DNA of 64,000 bases, from the NCBI RefSeq assembly GCF_028294535.1, contig NZ_JAQBIE010000004.1:62001-126000 (forward strand), read 5' to 3'. The notes under the pieces were generated by a model, which ran no database searches, was not told the origin of the DNA, and saw only the letters and a program-made list of their open reading frames with translations. Origin of the DNA: Paracoccus onchidii (GTDB lineage: Bacteria > Pseudomonadota > Alphaproteobacteria > Rhodobacterales > Rhodobacteraceae). The translations under genes and the position numbers were made by a program. Positions 29,147 to 37,010 of the stretch are shown in pieces. Every line of letters begins with the position of its first letter. Positions within the stretch are counted from its first letter, which is position 1.

Positions 29147-29482
29147 ATGCCCGAACCAAGATTGGCGGCGGGAATCTGGGTATCGGCCTATCTGGCGCGG
29201 CTGGGTATGGCGAATATTCCCGCCTATGTCATCACGCGGGGTGATCAGACCGCAGGCGCCATTTTGGTCAAATGCGCATTGCTGGATGGCTCGGCGCGGC
29301 TGTATTCGCGCGAATGGGATTTCGAAACCGATCAGCGGCCCTGGCAGATGGTGCTGGACGCGCCCGAACGCGAGGTCGACGACGCGATCCAGCGACAGCG
29401 CAGCTTTGACCCCGATATCTGGGTGATCGAGATCGAAAGCCGCGAGGGGCAGACCTTGCTCGACGCCGAGGGGCTTGGATGA
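29147..29482 (+). CDS. DUF1491 family protein
   Basis: A 111-residue protein with the DUF1491 hallmark PRLAAGIWVSAYLARL and DPDIWVIEIE. The family is alphaproteobacterial and has no known function. It starts 8 bp after era, so it belongs to the same transcript. No membrane helices or signals are seen. Confidence 0.8.
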   Translation: MPEPRLAAGIWVSAYLARLGMANIPAYVITRGDQTAGAILVKCALLDGSARLYSREWDFETDQRPWQMVLDAPEREVDDAIQRQRSFDPDIWVIEIESREGQTLLDAEGLG

Positions 29483-29527
29483 TCTTGCCATCTGGCGCGG
29501 CCCGGGATTGCAGCATATGCATTCATC

Positions 29528-30466
29528 ATGAGCAAACCCGACACCCTGCCCACTGATTCGCCGCGCGGCCTGATTTTCGCGCTGATCGCCTATGTGATGT
29601 GGGGTTTGCTGCCGATCTACATGAAGGCATTGGCGCATGTGCCGACAGTCGAGGTGATCGCGCATCGTGTTCTGTGGTCCTTGCCCGTCGCCGCCGGCGT
29701 GCTTTTGTGGCAGCGGCGCAGCGATGACGTGATGGCGGCGTTGCGAAATCCGCGGCTTTTGGCCATGGCGACGCTGACGGCGGTTCTGATCTCGATCAAC
29801 TGGGTCACCTATGTCTGGGCTGTCGGGCATGATCATGCGCTGGACGCCGCGTTGGGATATTACATCAACCCGTTGTTCAGTGTGACTCTGGGCGCCCTGT
29901 TGCTGGGCGAGCGGCTTTCGCGCCTGCAAATCCTGGCCATATCGCTGGCTTTTGTGGCCGTGGTCGTGCTGACCGTTCAGGCGGGGCGTTTGCCTTTGGT
30001 CGCGGTTGTCCTGACCTTCAGCTGGGGGTTTTATGCCTATTGCAAGAAAAGCCTGCCCCTTGGACCCAACCAGGGGTTCACGCTGGAAGTCCTGCTGCTG
30101 ACGCCGATTGCCGGTGGGTATCTGATCTGGCTGGCCGTGACCGGGCAGGGTGGCTTTGGCGATGGCAGCATGCGGGATGTGTTGATGTTGCTGGGCTGCG
30201 GACCGATCACGGCGATTCCGTTGCTGTGCTATGCCAATGGGGCCAAGCTTTTGCGCCTTTCGACGATCGGCTTCCTGCAATATCTGACGCCGACCATGAT
30301 CCTGCTATGCGCCGTGTTGATATTTCATGAACCTTTTGGGACAGCGCGCATGATCGCCTTTCCTCTGATCTGGGCGGCGCTGGTGATCTATTCGATCTCG
30401 TTGTTGCGCACCGCCAGCGCCAATCGCCGCGCCAGGCGGGCCCCGACCAGCCATCGGATCCAATAG
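29528..30466 (+). CDS. rarD: EamA-family transporter RarD
   Basis: A 312-residue DMT-superfamily membrane protein with ten helices; LIFALIAYVMWGLLPIYMKAL at the N-terminus and WVTYVWAVGHDHALDAALGYYINPLFSV identify the RarD (chloramphenicol-sensitivity) branch. The natural substrate is unknown. It lies 45 bp after DUF1491. The C-terminal tail is Arg-rich, as expected on the cytoplasmic side. Confidence 0.88.
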   Translation: MSKPDTLPTDSPRGLIFALIAYVMWGLLPIYMKALAHVPTVEVIAHRVLWSLPVAAGVLLWQRRSDDVMAALRNPRLLAMATLTAVLISINWVTYVWAVGHDHALDAALGYYINPLFSVTLGALLLGERLSRLQILAISLAFVAVVVLTVQAGRLPLVAVVLTFSWGFYAYCKKSLPLGPNQGFTLEVLLLTPIAGGYLIWLAVTGQGGFGDGSMRDVLMLLGCGPITAIPLLCYANGAKLLRLSTIGFLQYLTPTMILLCAVLIFHEPFGTARMIAFPLIWAALVIYSISLLRTASANRRARRAPTSHRIQ

Positions 30467-30615
30467 GTCACGCAATTCCGGGCTGTACATTTGGATAGCT
30501 AGGCCGTTTGCCACCTCATTGCTAAAACACTGACCGGATTGATTGTTTCGATTCCGTTTTTGAGTGCCGCGCATTTTCGCGGAGTGGTTCAGTGTATTTT
30601 CAGTGAGGAGTTGTC

Positions 30616-31734
30616 ATGCCGACGACTTGGAATGGTATTTATTTGGGGCATGTTGCGCAAAGCATGGACCCGCAAGAGGGTAACAACGTCGCCGAGAATG
30701 CCGGTAGCTCGCAATTCGTCGGTCAGACCTTTGGCAGTGCGACAGAGCCGCTTTATGAACAGATCGTGTCAGTCGAAGCGGCGGATTTCTTTGACACGAA
30801 CTCGACCAACGGCACATCTGTTCTGAACCAGAACAACAGCAACGGCACGGACGAATTCACGACTGACATCGACGCCGATGGGGTCGATGAAACCTATCAG
30901 TTCGACGCCGGTGCCGCCTATTGGGCCACGATTACCTACTTTGATGGCACAACCGAAACAGTGGCCATCCCGGTGTTTCAGGCCACGACGGGCGATCTGT
31001 TTGTCGGGCCGTCACTGGCGCCGGCAACAAATACGATCCTTGCGTCAAAGGCGATTACGTCGATCCGGTTGGATTCGTTGATCGAGAACGAATATTCCGG
31101 GGTCACCACCAGCCGGCCCGTCGTCGATTTTGCCTGTTTCGCTGCCGGCACGATGATCGCGACCCCGGCGGGCGATGTCAGGATCGAAGATCTTAGCCAG
31201 GGCGATCTGGTTCTGACTGCCGATCAAGATGCCCAGCAGATCCAATGGATTGGCGGCGCGTCCGTGGATCTTGTTGCCGCGCCAAACATGCGCCCGGTGC
31301 GGATTTCTGCCGGTGCCTTGGGGCAGGGCCTGCCGTCTCACGATCTGATCGTGTCGCCTCAGCACCGCGTTCTTGTTCGCTCGAAAATCGCGCAACGTAT
31401 GTTCGGCACCGATGAAGTTCTGGTTGCCGCCAAGCAATTGCTGGAGCTGGACGGAATCGCGCTGGTGCAAGATATCGACAGCGTGACCTATTATCATTTC
31501 CTGTTTGATCGCCATCAGATGGTCTGGTCGAACGGTGCCTTGACCGAATCCCTGTTCACGGGACCCGAGGCGTTGAAATCGGTCGGCCCTGCGGCCCGCG
31601 ACGAAATCCTCGCCTTGTTCCCCGAGCTGGAGAATACGCCGGAAACCGTGCCTGCGCGCCCCATCATTCCGGGCCGGAAGGCGCGCCAGATGGCCGCGCG
31701 TCATGTCCGCAACGGGCAGTCAGTGCTTTCCTGA
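30616..31734 (+). CDS. Hint-domain (hedgehog/intein-like) protein
   Basis: A 372-residue protein. The first 170 residues are an acidic, Asn/Thr/Gly-rich beta domain without a Sec signal. The second part is a Hint_2 module: block A CFAAGTMIATPAGDVRIEDLS starts at about residue 175 with the nucleophile Cys, and block B has SPQHRVLVRS with its His. Block F/G ends without the HN-C splice junction, so splicing is unlikely, but N-terminal cleavage at Cys cannot be excluded. Such Hint proteins are common in Rhodobacteraceae and are often exported by type I systems. AGGAG precedes the ATG; a terminator follows at 31759. Confidence 0.85.
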   Translation: MPTTWNGIYLGHVAQSMDPQEGNNVAENAGSSQFVGQTFGSATEPLYEQIVSVEAADFFDTNSTNGTSVLNQNNSNGTDEFTTDIDADGVDETYQFDAGAAYWATITYFDGTTETVAIPVFQATTGDLFVGPSLAPATNTILASKAITSIRLDSLIENEYSGVTTSRPVVDFACFAAGTMIATPAGDVRIEDLSQGDLVLTADQDAQQIQWIGGASVDLVAAPNMRPVRISAGALGQGLPSHDLIVSPQHRVLVRSKIAQRMFGTDEVLVAAKQLLELDGIALVQDIDSVTYYHFLFDRHQMVWSNGALTESLFTGPEALKSVGPAARDEILALFPELENTPETVPARPIIPGRKARQMAARHVRNGQSVLS

Positions 31735-31758
31735 AACCGGCAACCGTATCGCTTTGCC

Positions 31759-31790
31759 AAGGGGCGCCAGGCACGCGCCCCTTGTTCCGT
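31759..31790 (+). terminator. Terminator after the Hint gene
   Basis: AAGGGGCGC (31759-31767) pairs with GCGCCCCTT (31775-31783), followed by GTTCCGTTT. It closes the transcript 25 bp after the Hint stop, so the VOC gene beyond has its own promoter. Confidence 0.65.
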
Positions 31791-31835
31791 TTCGCCTTGC
31801 GTGGCAGGTTTGGGCCGTAAAGGCAGGGGGGTGTC

Positions 31836-32279
31836 ATGTCGGCATGCAGGCAACGGGTTACGTTGATTACGCTTGGCGTCGACGATCTGGATCGGGCGAG
31901 GGAATTTTACCGAAAATGGGGCTGGCAGCCGCATCCCCAATCGCAGGATTCTGTGGTTTTCTATCAGATGAATGGCGCCGTACTTGGCCTGTTCGGGCGT
32001 GCCGAACTGGCCAAGGATCAGGGTCGCCCTGATGCCGTGTTGGGAACGGGGGCAATGACGCTGGCGCAGAATTGCCCCGACAACGCCCAGACCGATGCCG
32101 TATTTCAGGCCGCGATTGATGCAGGGGCAAAATGTTTGAAAAGGCCCGAATCCGTGTTCTGGGGCGGCTATTCAGGCTATTTTGCCGATCCTGACGGGCA
32201 TGTCTGGGAAATTGCCACCAATCCTTTCTGGCCTTTGGATGACGATGGCGGCTTGACCTTGCCCGAAGCGTCGGATTGA
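31836..32279 (+). CDS. VOC (glyoxalase/bleomycin resistance-like) protein
   Basis: A 147-residue vicinal-oxygen-chelate protein with two beta-alpha-beta-beta-beta modules: TLITLGVDDLDRAREFYRKWGW opens the first and GYFADPDGHVWEIATNPFW closes the second, with the metal-ligand Glu in the last. The substrate is not predictable; dioxygenase, lyase and resistance roles are all found in this fold. GGGGGG precedes the ATG. It is 9 bp before recO and probably shares its transcript. Confidence 0.85.
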   Translation: MSACRQRVTLITLGVDDLDRAREFYRKWGWQPHPQSQDSVVFYQMNGAVLGLFGRAELAKDQGRPDAVLGTGAMTLAQNCPDNAQTDAVFQAAIDAGAKCLKRPESVFWGGYSGYFADPDGHVWEIATNPFWPLDDDGGLTLPEASD

Positions 32280-32288
32280 TCCCCTTTC

Positions 32289-33008
32289 ATGGAGTGGCGG
32301 GCCGAAGGCACAGTTCTTGCGCGGCGACCGCATGGTGAACATGCGATCATTATAGATGTGCTGACCATGGAACAGGGGCGCAGGTCCGGGCTTGTTCCCG
32401 GGGGGGCGTCTCGCAAACGGGCGGCGATGCTGCAACCGGGAACACGGCTCGATCTGCATTGGCGCGCGCGCAATGACGATCAGTTGGGGCACTTCTCGGC
32501 CGAACCTGTCCGCGCGCGCGCGCAGTTGTTGATCGATCCGTTGGGGTTGGCGGGACTGAACGCGGTTTGTGCGTTGCTGATTTTTGCCCTGCCTGAACGC
32601 GATCCGCATCCCGATCTTGTCCGGTTCAGCGAATCCCTGCTGGACCGAATGAACGCCGGGGGCGACTGGGCAGAAATCTATCTGGCGTGGGAAATGCGCC
32701 TGCTGGACGAGATGGGATTCGGCCTGGACCTGACCTCATGTGCGGTGACCGGCGCGACCGAGGGGTTGGCCTATGTCAGTCCGCGATCGGGCTGCGCTGT
32801 CAGCCGCTTGGGGGCGGGTGAATGGGCGAATCGTCTGCTGCCCTTGCCGGGGTTGCTGGGCGGTGCGGGGGACAACCGCGGAAATGGCCTGGCCGAAGGA
32901 TTGGCGATTTCGGGGCATTTCCTGGAAAAGCGGCTGGCCGCCGAATTGGTTGGGCGGCCTTTGCCGGCCGCCCGCGATCGGTTGATCCGGCGCTTGTTGA
33001 CGCCCTAG
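32289..33008 (+). CDS. recO: DNA repair protein RecO
   Basis: A 239-residue recombination mediator: the N-terminal OB fold begins MEWRAEGTVLARRPHGEH and the C-terminal helical region carries the paired Cys (TSCAVTGA and SGCAVS) that bind zinc in many RecO proteins. With RecF/RecR it loads RecA on SSB-coated gaps. In many alphaproteobacteria it follows era; here four genes separate them. It converges on the META lipoprotein gene with a 3-bp gap. Confidence 0.92.
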   Translation: MEWRAEGTVLARRPHGEHAIIIDVLTMEQGRRSGLVPGGASRKRAAMLQPGTRLDLHWRARNDDQLGHFSAEPVRARAQLLIDPLGLAGLNAVCALLIFALPERDPHPDLVRFSESLLDRMNAGGDWAEIYLAWEMRLLDEMGFGLDLTSCAVTGATEGLAYVSPRSGCAVSRLGAGEWANRLLPLPGLLGGAGDNRGNGLAEGLAISGHFLEKRLAAELVGRPLPAARDRLIRRLLTP

Positions 33009-33011
33009 CGT

Positions 33012-33470
33012 TCAGGGTGCGCCGCGTGCGGATTCGACGGCGCTGACCTGCACTTCGTCGGCGCGATGGCCATGTTCAAAAATCAGCCAGGTCTGGGGCG
33101 ATTTCACCTTGAGAACGCCACCATAGAACTCCATTTCATTTGCGGTTTGCAGCACCGAGAAGAACCGGTTCTCCAATGGCGCATCCTTGCAGTGCATCTT
33201 GGTCGACACGATCGGCGACAGTTCAAGCGCAGGAAGATTCGCATTGTTTTGCGTGCTGTAGCTGTTGCAGGGGCCGCGGCCGGAAATCTGGGATCCATCG
33301 ACCACCAGCGTTACATTCCGCAGCGGCACGGTGCCACCATCCATGCCGACCAGAACATATTCGCCCTGCGGAATGCCGCCAGAGCCGATCTGGGCCGGAC
33401 CACAAGAGGCAAGCGCAAGGGTCGCGGCGGTGGCGGCGGCGCCGAGGCCAAGACGGGTCAGGCGGGGCAT
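33012..33470 (-). CDS. META-domain (DUF306) lipoprotein
   Basis: A 152-residue protein with a lipobox (LALASC, Cys23) and a small META-like beta domain (YVLVGMDGG to GHRADEV), including SGRGPCNSY that resembles the heat-shock HslJ/META signature GCNxY. AAAGGAGA precedes the ATG at 33470; a longer frame from 33500 has none. Related HslJ of E. coli affects novobiocin resistance, but function here is unknown. It is expected in the periplasm or anchored to the outer membrane. Confidence 0.78.
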   Translation of the reverse strand: MPRLTRLGLGAAATAATLALASCGPAQIGSGGIPQGEYVLVGMDGGTVPLRNVTLVVDGSQISGRGPCNSYSTQNNANLPALELSPIVSTKMHCKDAPLENRFFSVLQTANEMEFYGGVLKVKSPQTWLIFEHGHRADEVQVSAVESARGAP

Positions 33471-33550
33471 GAGGCAATCTCCTTTGAACAGATAATTCAC
33501 GATGCAGTGAACCTGCTTTTTGCGCGATAGTCTATCCCCGCAAGCAAAGA

Positions 33551-35158
33551 TCAGCCCAGCAAACGTCGCGCGATCACCTGTGCCTGAATTTCCGCCGCCC
33601 CTTCAAAGATGTTCAGGATACGCGCATCGCACAGCACGCGGCTGATCTGATATTCCAGCGCAAAGCCGTTGCCGCCGTGGATCTGCAAGGCGTTGTCAGC
33701 ACAGGCCCATGCAATACGCGCACCCAGCAGCTTGGCCATCCCGGCCTCTAGATCGCAGCGATGGCCGTGATCCTTTTCCCAGGCGCTGAAATAGGTCAGC
33801 TGCCGCGCGATGGTGATTTCCACTGCCATCATCGCCAGCTTGTCGGCCACGCGCGGGAACTCGATCAGCGATTTGCCGAATTGCTTGCGGTCCAGCGCAT
33901 ATTGCAGGCCCAGTTCCAGCGCGTTCTGCGCGACGCCGATGGCGCGGGCGGCGGTCTGGATGCGGGCCGATTCAAAGGTCTGCATCAGCTGCTTGAAGCC
34001 CTGACCGGTGACGCCGCCCAGAAGGTTCTCGCCCTTGACCTCGAACCCGTCGAAGCCAAGCTCGTATTCCTTCATGCCGCGATAGCCCAGCACCTCGATC
34101 TCGCCGCCGGTCATGCCGGGGGTGGGGAAGGGATTTTCGTCGCTGCCCGGTGTCTTTTCCGCGATGAACATCGACAGGCCGCGGTAATCCGTTGTTTCGG
34201 GATCGGTGCGGGCCAACAGCGTCATGATATGCGTGCGGGCGGCATGGGTGATCCAGGTCTTGTTGCCGGTCACCTTCCAGTCATCGCCATCCTTCACCGC
34301 GCGGGTGCGCAGGCTGCCCAGATCGCTGCCGGTATTGGGTTCGGTAAAGACCGCGGTGGGCAGGATTTCCCCGCTGGCCAGTTTCGGCAGCCAATGTTCC
34401 TTCTGCGCATCGGTGCCACCGCCGATGATCAGCTCGGCCGCGATTTCGCTGCGGGTGCCAAGGCTGCCGACACCGATATAGCCGCGCGACAATTCCTCGC
34501 TGACGACGACCATCGCGGCCTTGGACATGCCCAACCCGCCCAGTTCTTCGGGGATGGTCAGGCCAAAGACGCCCAGTTCGGCCAGCTCCTCGATGATCTC
34601 CATCGGGATCAGTTCGTCCTTCAGATGCCAGTCATGGGCATGGGGCACGACTTTGTCATCGGCCCAACGGCGGAACTGGTCGCGGATCATTTCCAGATCT
34701 TCGTCCAATCCGGTCTGGCCGAATGTTGCGCTGCCGCGCGATTGCGCCATCAGCGCAGCCAGCCGGGCGCGCGCGTCGGGCGTGTTCGCCGCCATCAGGG
34801 ATTTCGCGGTATCTGATGGCGACCATTCCACACCAAGATCAGAGAGCCGGGCAAATTCGTTCTGGCTCATCATGATACCGTTCGCGATCTGCGTCAGGTA
34901 TTCACCAAAACCGATCTGCGCGATCAGATCCTCGGTTTCGCCGCTGACTTTCCGGGACCATTGCGCCAGTTGTTTCAACGCCTCGACATAGGTTGCCAGC
35001 CAGGACAGCGCATGGGCGGCATGCTGGTGTTTTTCCAGCAATGCGGCGTCGGGCTTTCCCTGAGGGGCGACCCGTTCGCGCAGATTTTCTGCGGCGCGGC
35101 GCTGCAATTCCTCAATTTCCGACAGAACGGCCTGACCCATATGCACCATGTCTTTCAT
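33551..35158 (-). CDS. mcd: (2S)-methylsuccinyl-CoA dehydrogenase, probable
   Basis: A 535-residue acyl-CoA dehydrogenase with an N-terminal helical extension of about 140 residues (AHALSWLATYVEALKQL, IGFGEYLTQIANGI), a feature I associate with Mcd of the ethylmalonyl-CoA pathway, where it oxidises (2S)-methylsuccinyl-CoA to mesaconyl-CoA. The core has FTEPNTGSDLGSLRTRA and QIHGGNGFALEYQISRV, and it ends with NIFEGAAEIQAQVIARRLL. Start 35158 has AAGGGA at proper spacing; an ATG at 35197 lacks a site. Codon bias is strong. It feeds electrons to ETF and ETF-QO. No other ethylmalonyl-CoA pathway gene (ccr, ecm) is in the window, so the assignment rests on sequence features only. Confidence 0.8.
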   Translation of the reverse strand: MKDMVHMGQAVLSEIEELQRRAAENLRERVAPQGKPDAALLEKHQHAAHALSWLATYVEALKQLAQWSRKVSGETEDLIAQIGFGEYLTQIANGIMMSQNEFARLSDLGVEWSPSDTAKSLMAANTPDARARLAALMAQSRGSATFGQTGLDEDLEMIRDQFRRWADDKVVPHAHDWHLKDELIPMEIIEELAELGVFGLTIPEELGGLGMSKAAMVVVSEELSRGYIGVGSLGTRSEIAAELIIGGGTDAQKEHWLPKLASGEILPTAVFTEPNTGSDLGSLRTRAVKDGDDWKVTGNKTWITHAARTHIMTLLARTDPETTDYRGLSMFIAEKTPGSDENPFPTPGMTGGEIEVLGYRGMKEYELGFDGFEVKGENLLGGVTGQGFKQLMQTFESARIQTAARAIGVAQNALELGLQYALDRKQFGKSLIEFPRVADKLAMMAVEITIARQLTYFSAWEKDHGHRCDLEAGMAKLLGARIAWACADNALQIHGGNGFALEYQISRVLCDARILNIFEGAAEIQAQVIARRLLG

Positions 35159-35414
35159 CGATTCGTCCCTTTGCGGCGTTGCAGCATAGGTAGACATTTT
35201 GCATCTGCAGCGCAACTATAATGCGGAATTGCGTCAAATAATGATGGATAATGTCGCAACCATACTTCTGCTGATCCGGGAACCGGACATTGGCGGCGGC
35301 TTTTGCCCCGACCTTGCAGGCGGGGCGGCTGTAGTGCAGTTTCCGCAAATAAATGCGGGTGTTTTCGGCCATTTTGGCTGTCCCGCACCCCCTTGATGAC
35401 GTTTTGGAACCGCA

Positions 35415-36551
35415 ATGACCGATGCTGCTGAATTGACCGCCCGCCTGATACGCTGTCCATCCGTGACCCCCGAAGAGGGCGGGGCGCTTGATCTGCTGGG
35501 CGGGCTGTTGGGGCGGGCGGGGTTTCAGGTGCATCGTGTCGACCGCAATGGCACGCCGAACCTGTTTGCGCGCTGGGGGGACAAGGGCGCACGCAGCTTT
35601 GGCTTCAACGGGCACACCGATGTCGTTCCCCCGGGCGATCCGGCTGCGTGGACACACCCCCCGTTCAGCGGGCATGTCGAATCCGGGGTGATCTGGGGGC
35701 GCGGTGCGACGGATATGAAATCCGGCGTTGCGGCCTTTGCCGCGGCGGCGATTGATTTCGTGACGAACACACCGCCGGACGGTGCGATCATCCTGGCGAT
35801 CACCGGGGATGAGGAAGGCCCCGCACAAGACGGCACGCGCGCCTTGCTTGACTGGATGGCGGAACGTGACGAACGGATGGATGTCTGCATCGTTGGCGAG
35901 CCGTCCAACCCCGACTTCATGGGCGAAATGATGAAGATCGGGCGCCGGGGTTCGGTAACGTTCCGTATCAAGGCTGCCGGGTTGCAAGGGCATGCAGCCT
36001 ATCCGCATCGGGCGCGCAATCCGCTGCATGCGCTGACCCGGTTTCTGGAAGGGCTGATTGCGGCGCCGCTGGATGAAGGCACCGAACATTTCGACCCCTC
36101 TGGTTTGCAGATCACCAGCATTGATTGCGGAAATCCCGCGTCGAATGTCATTCCCGCGACGGCGACGGCCATTGTCAATATCCGGTTCAATGATCTTCAT
36201 GACGGTGCGTCGTTGACGGGTGAACTTGAACGTCGTGCCGGTGCAATCACTGCCGAGACGGGTGTCGCAATCGAAATCGTGCCACATGTGTCGGGCGATG
36301 CATTCCTGACCAAACCCGGTGATTTCGTGGATCTGGTTCGCGATGTGGTTGAACAGGAAACCGGGCATCAGCCCGAACTTTCGACATCCGGCGGAACCTC
36401 GGACGCGCGTTTCGTCAAGGATCACTGCCCCGTCGTCGAATTCGGGCTGGTCGGGCATTACATGCATCAGGTCGATGAACGCGTGCCCGTTGCGCAGGTT
36501 CAGCAATTGCAGGCCATCTATCACAAGATTCTGGAAAGATTTTTCGCATGA
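35415..36551 (+). CDS. dapE: Succinyl-diaminopimelate desuccinylase
   Basis: A 378-residue M20 zinc aminoacylase that frees L,L-diaminopimelate from its N-succinyl form in lysine and cell-wall synthesis. The first metal motif [12 protein letters not shown] holds a ligand His and Asp, a bridging Asp is in [10 protein letters not shown], and the catalytic Glu pair is [10 protein letters not shown]. LysA, the last enzyme of the pathway, is encoded at 58 kb. It overlaps the GNAT gene by ATGA. The divergent gap to mcd (35159-35414) contains AT-rich sequence near 35240 but no clear promoter boxes. Confidence 0.93.
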   Translation: MTDAAELTARLIRCPSVTPEEGGALDLLGGLLGRAGFQVHRVDRNGTPNLFARWGDKGARSFGFNGHTDVVPPGDPAAWTHPPFSGHVESGVIWGRGATDMKSGVAAFAAAAIDFVTNTPPDGAIILAITGDEEGPAQDGTRALLDWMAERDERMDVCIVGEPSNPDFMGEMMKIGRRGSVTFRIKAAGLQGHAAYPHRARNPLHALTRFLEGLIAAPLDEGTEHFDPSGLQITSIDCGNPASNVIPATATAIVNIRFNDLHDGASLTGELERRAGAITAETGVAIEIVPHVSGDAFLTKPGDFVDLVRDVVEQETGHQPELSTSGGTSDARFVKDHCPVVEFGLVGHYMHQVDERVPVAQVQQLQAIYHKILERFFA

Positions 36552-36964
36552 AGATCGAGCAGACCACCGACCTGTCCATCTGCCGCGCCTTGCGCCATCA
36601 GGTCTTTGTCGTTGAACAGAACGTTCCGGAAGCCGAGGAATGGGACGGGCTGGATGGTCAGGCCATCCATCTGGTCGCATGGCAGGGAAACAAGGCTGTC
36701 GGCACCGCGCGCATTCTTGAAAAGGGTGACACAGGCAAGATCGGGCGGGTTTGCGTGACGCAGGAAGCGCGCGGAACGGGGCTGGGGGCTGCGCTGATTC
36801 GTGCGGCGCTGGATGTTCTGCGGGGACGTCCGGGGATGCGGCGTGCCTTGCTGGGCGCACAGACACATGCCATTGGTTTCTACGAAAAGCTGGGATTCGT
36901 TGCGCATGGTCCCATCTATGACGACGCGGGGATCCCGCATCGAGACATGACGCGCGACCTTTGA
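36548..36964 (+). CDS. ElaA-like GNAT acetyltransferase
   Basis: A 138-residue GNAT of the ElaA type. [22 protein letters not shown] is the family signature, motif A is [20 protein letters not shown] and motif [20 protein letters not shown]. Substrate is unknown. It is coupled to dapE (ATGA at 36548-36551), though a lysine-pathway role is not implied by sequence. A hairpin follows at 36970. Confidence 0.85.
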   Translation: MKIEQTTDLSICRALRHQVFVVEQNVPEAEEWDGLDGQAIHLVAWQGNKAVGTARILEKGDTGKIGRVCVTQEARGTGLGAALIRAALDVLRGRPGMRRALLGAQTHAIGFYEKLGFVAHGPIYDDAGIPHRDMTRDL

Positions 36965-36969
36965 CCCCC

Positions 36970-36996
36970 TGTGGCGATGCAGCGCCACAATTCTAA
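36970..36996 (+). terminator. Weak hairpin after dapE-GNAT
   Basis: TGTGGCG (36970-36976) pairs with CGCCACA (36983-36989) followed by ATTCTAATC. The T-tract is poor; it sits in the 46-bp gap before rnr and may terminate part of the transcripts. Confidence 0.4.
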
Positions 36997-37010
36997 TCAG
37001 GTTTGAACCA

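Noticed and set aside
35198..35414. RamB- or PhaR-type operator upstream of mcd
   Set aside because: Several TTGC and GCAA motifs occur, but spacing and symmetry are irregular, and I cannot match a known site by eye.
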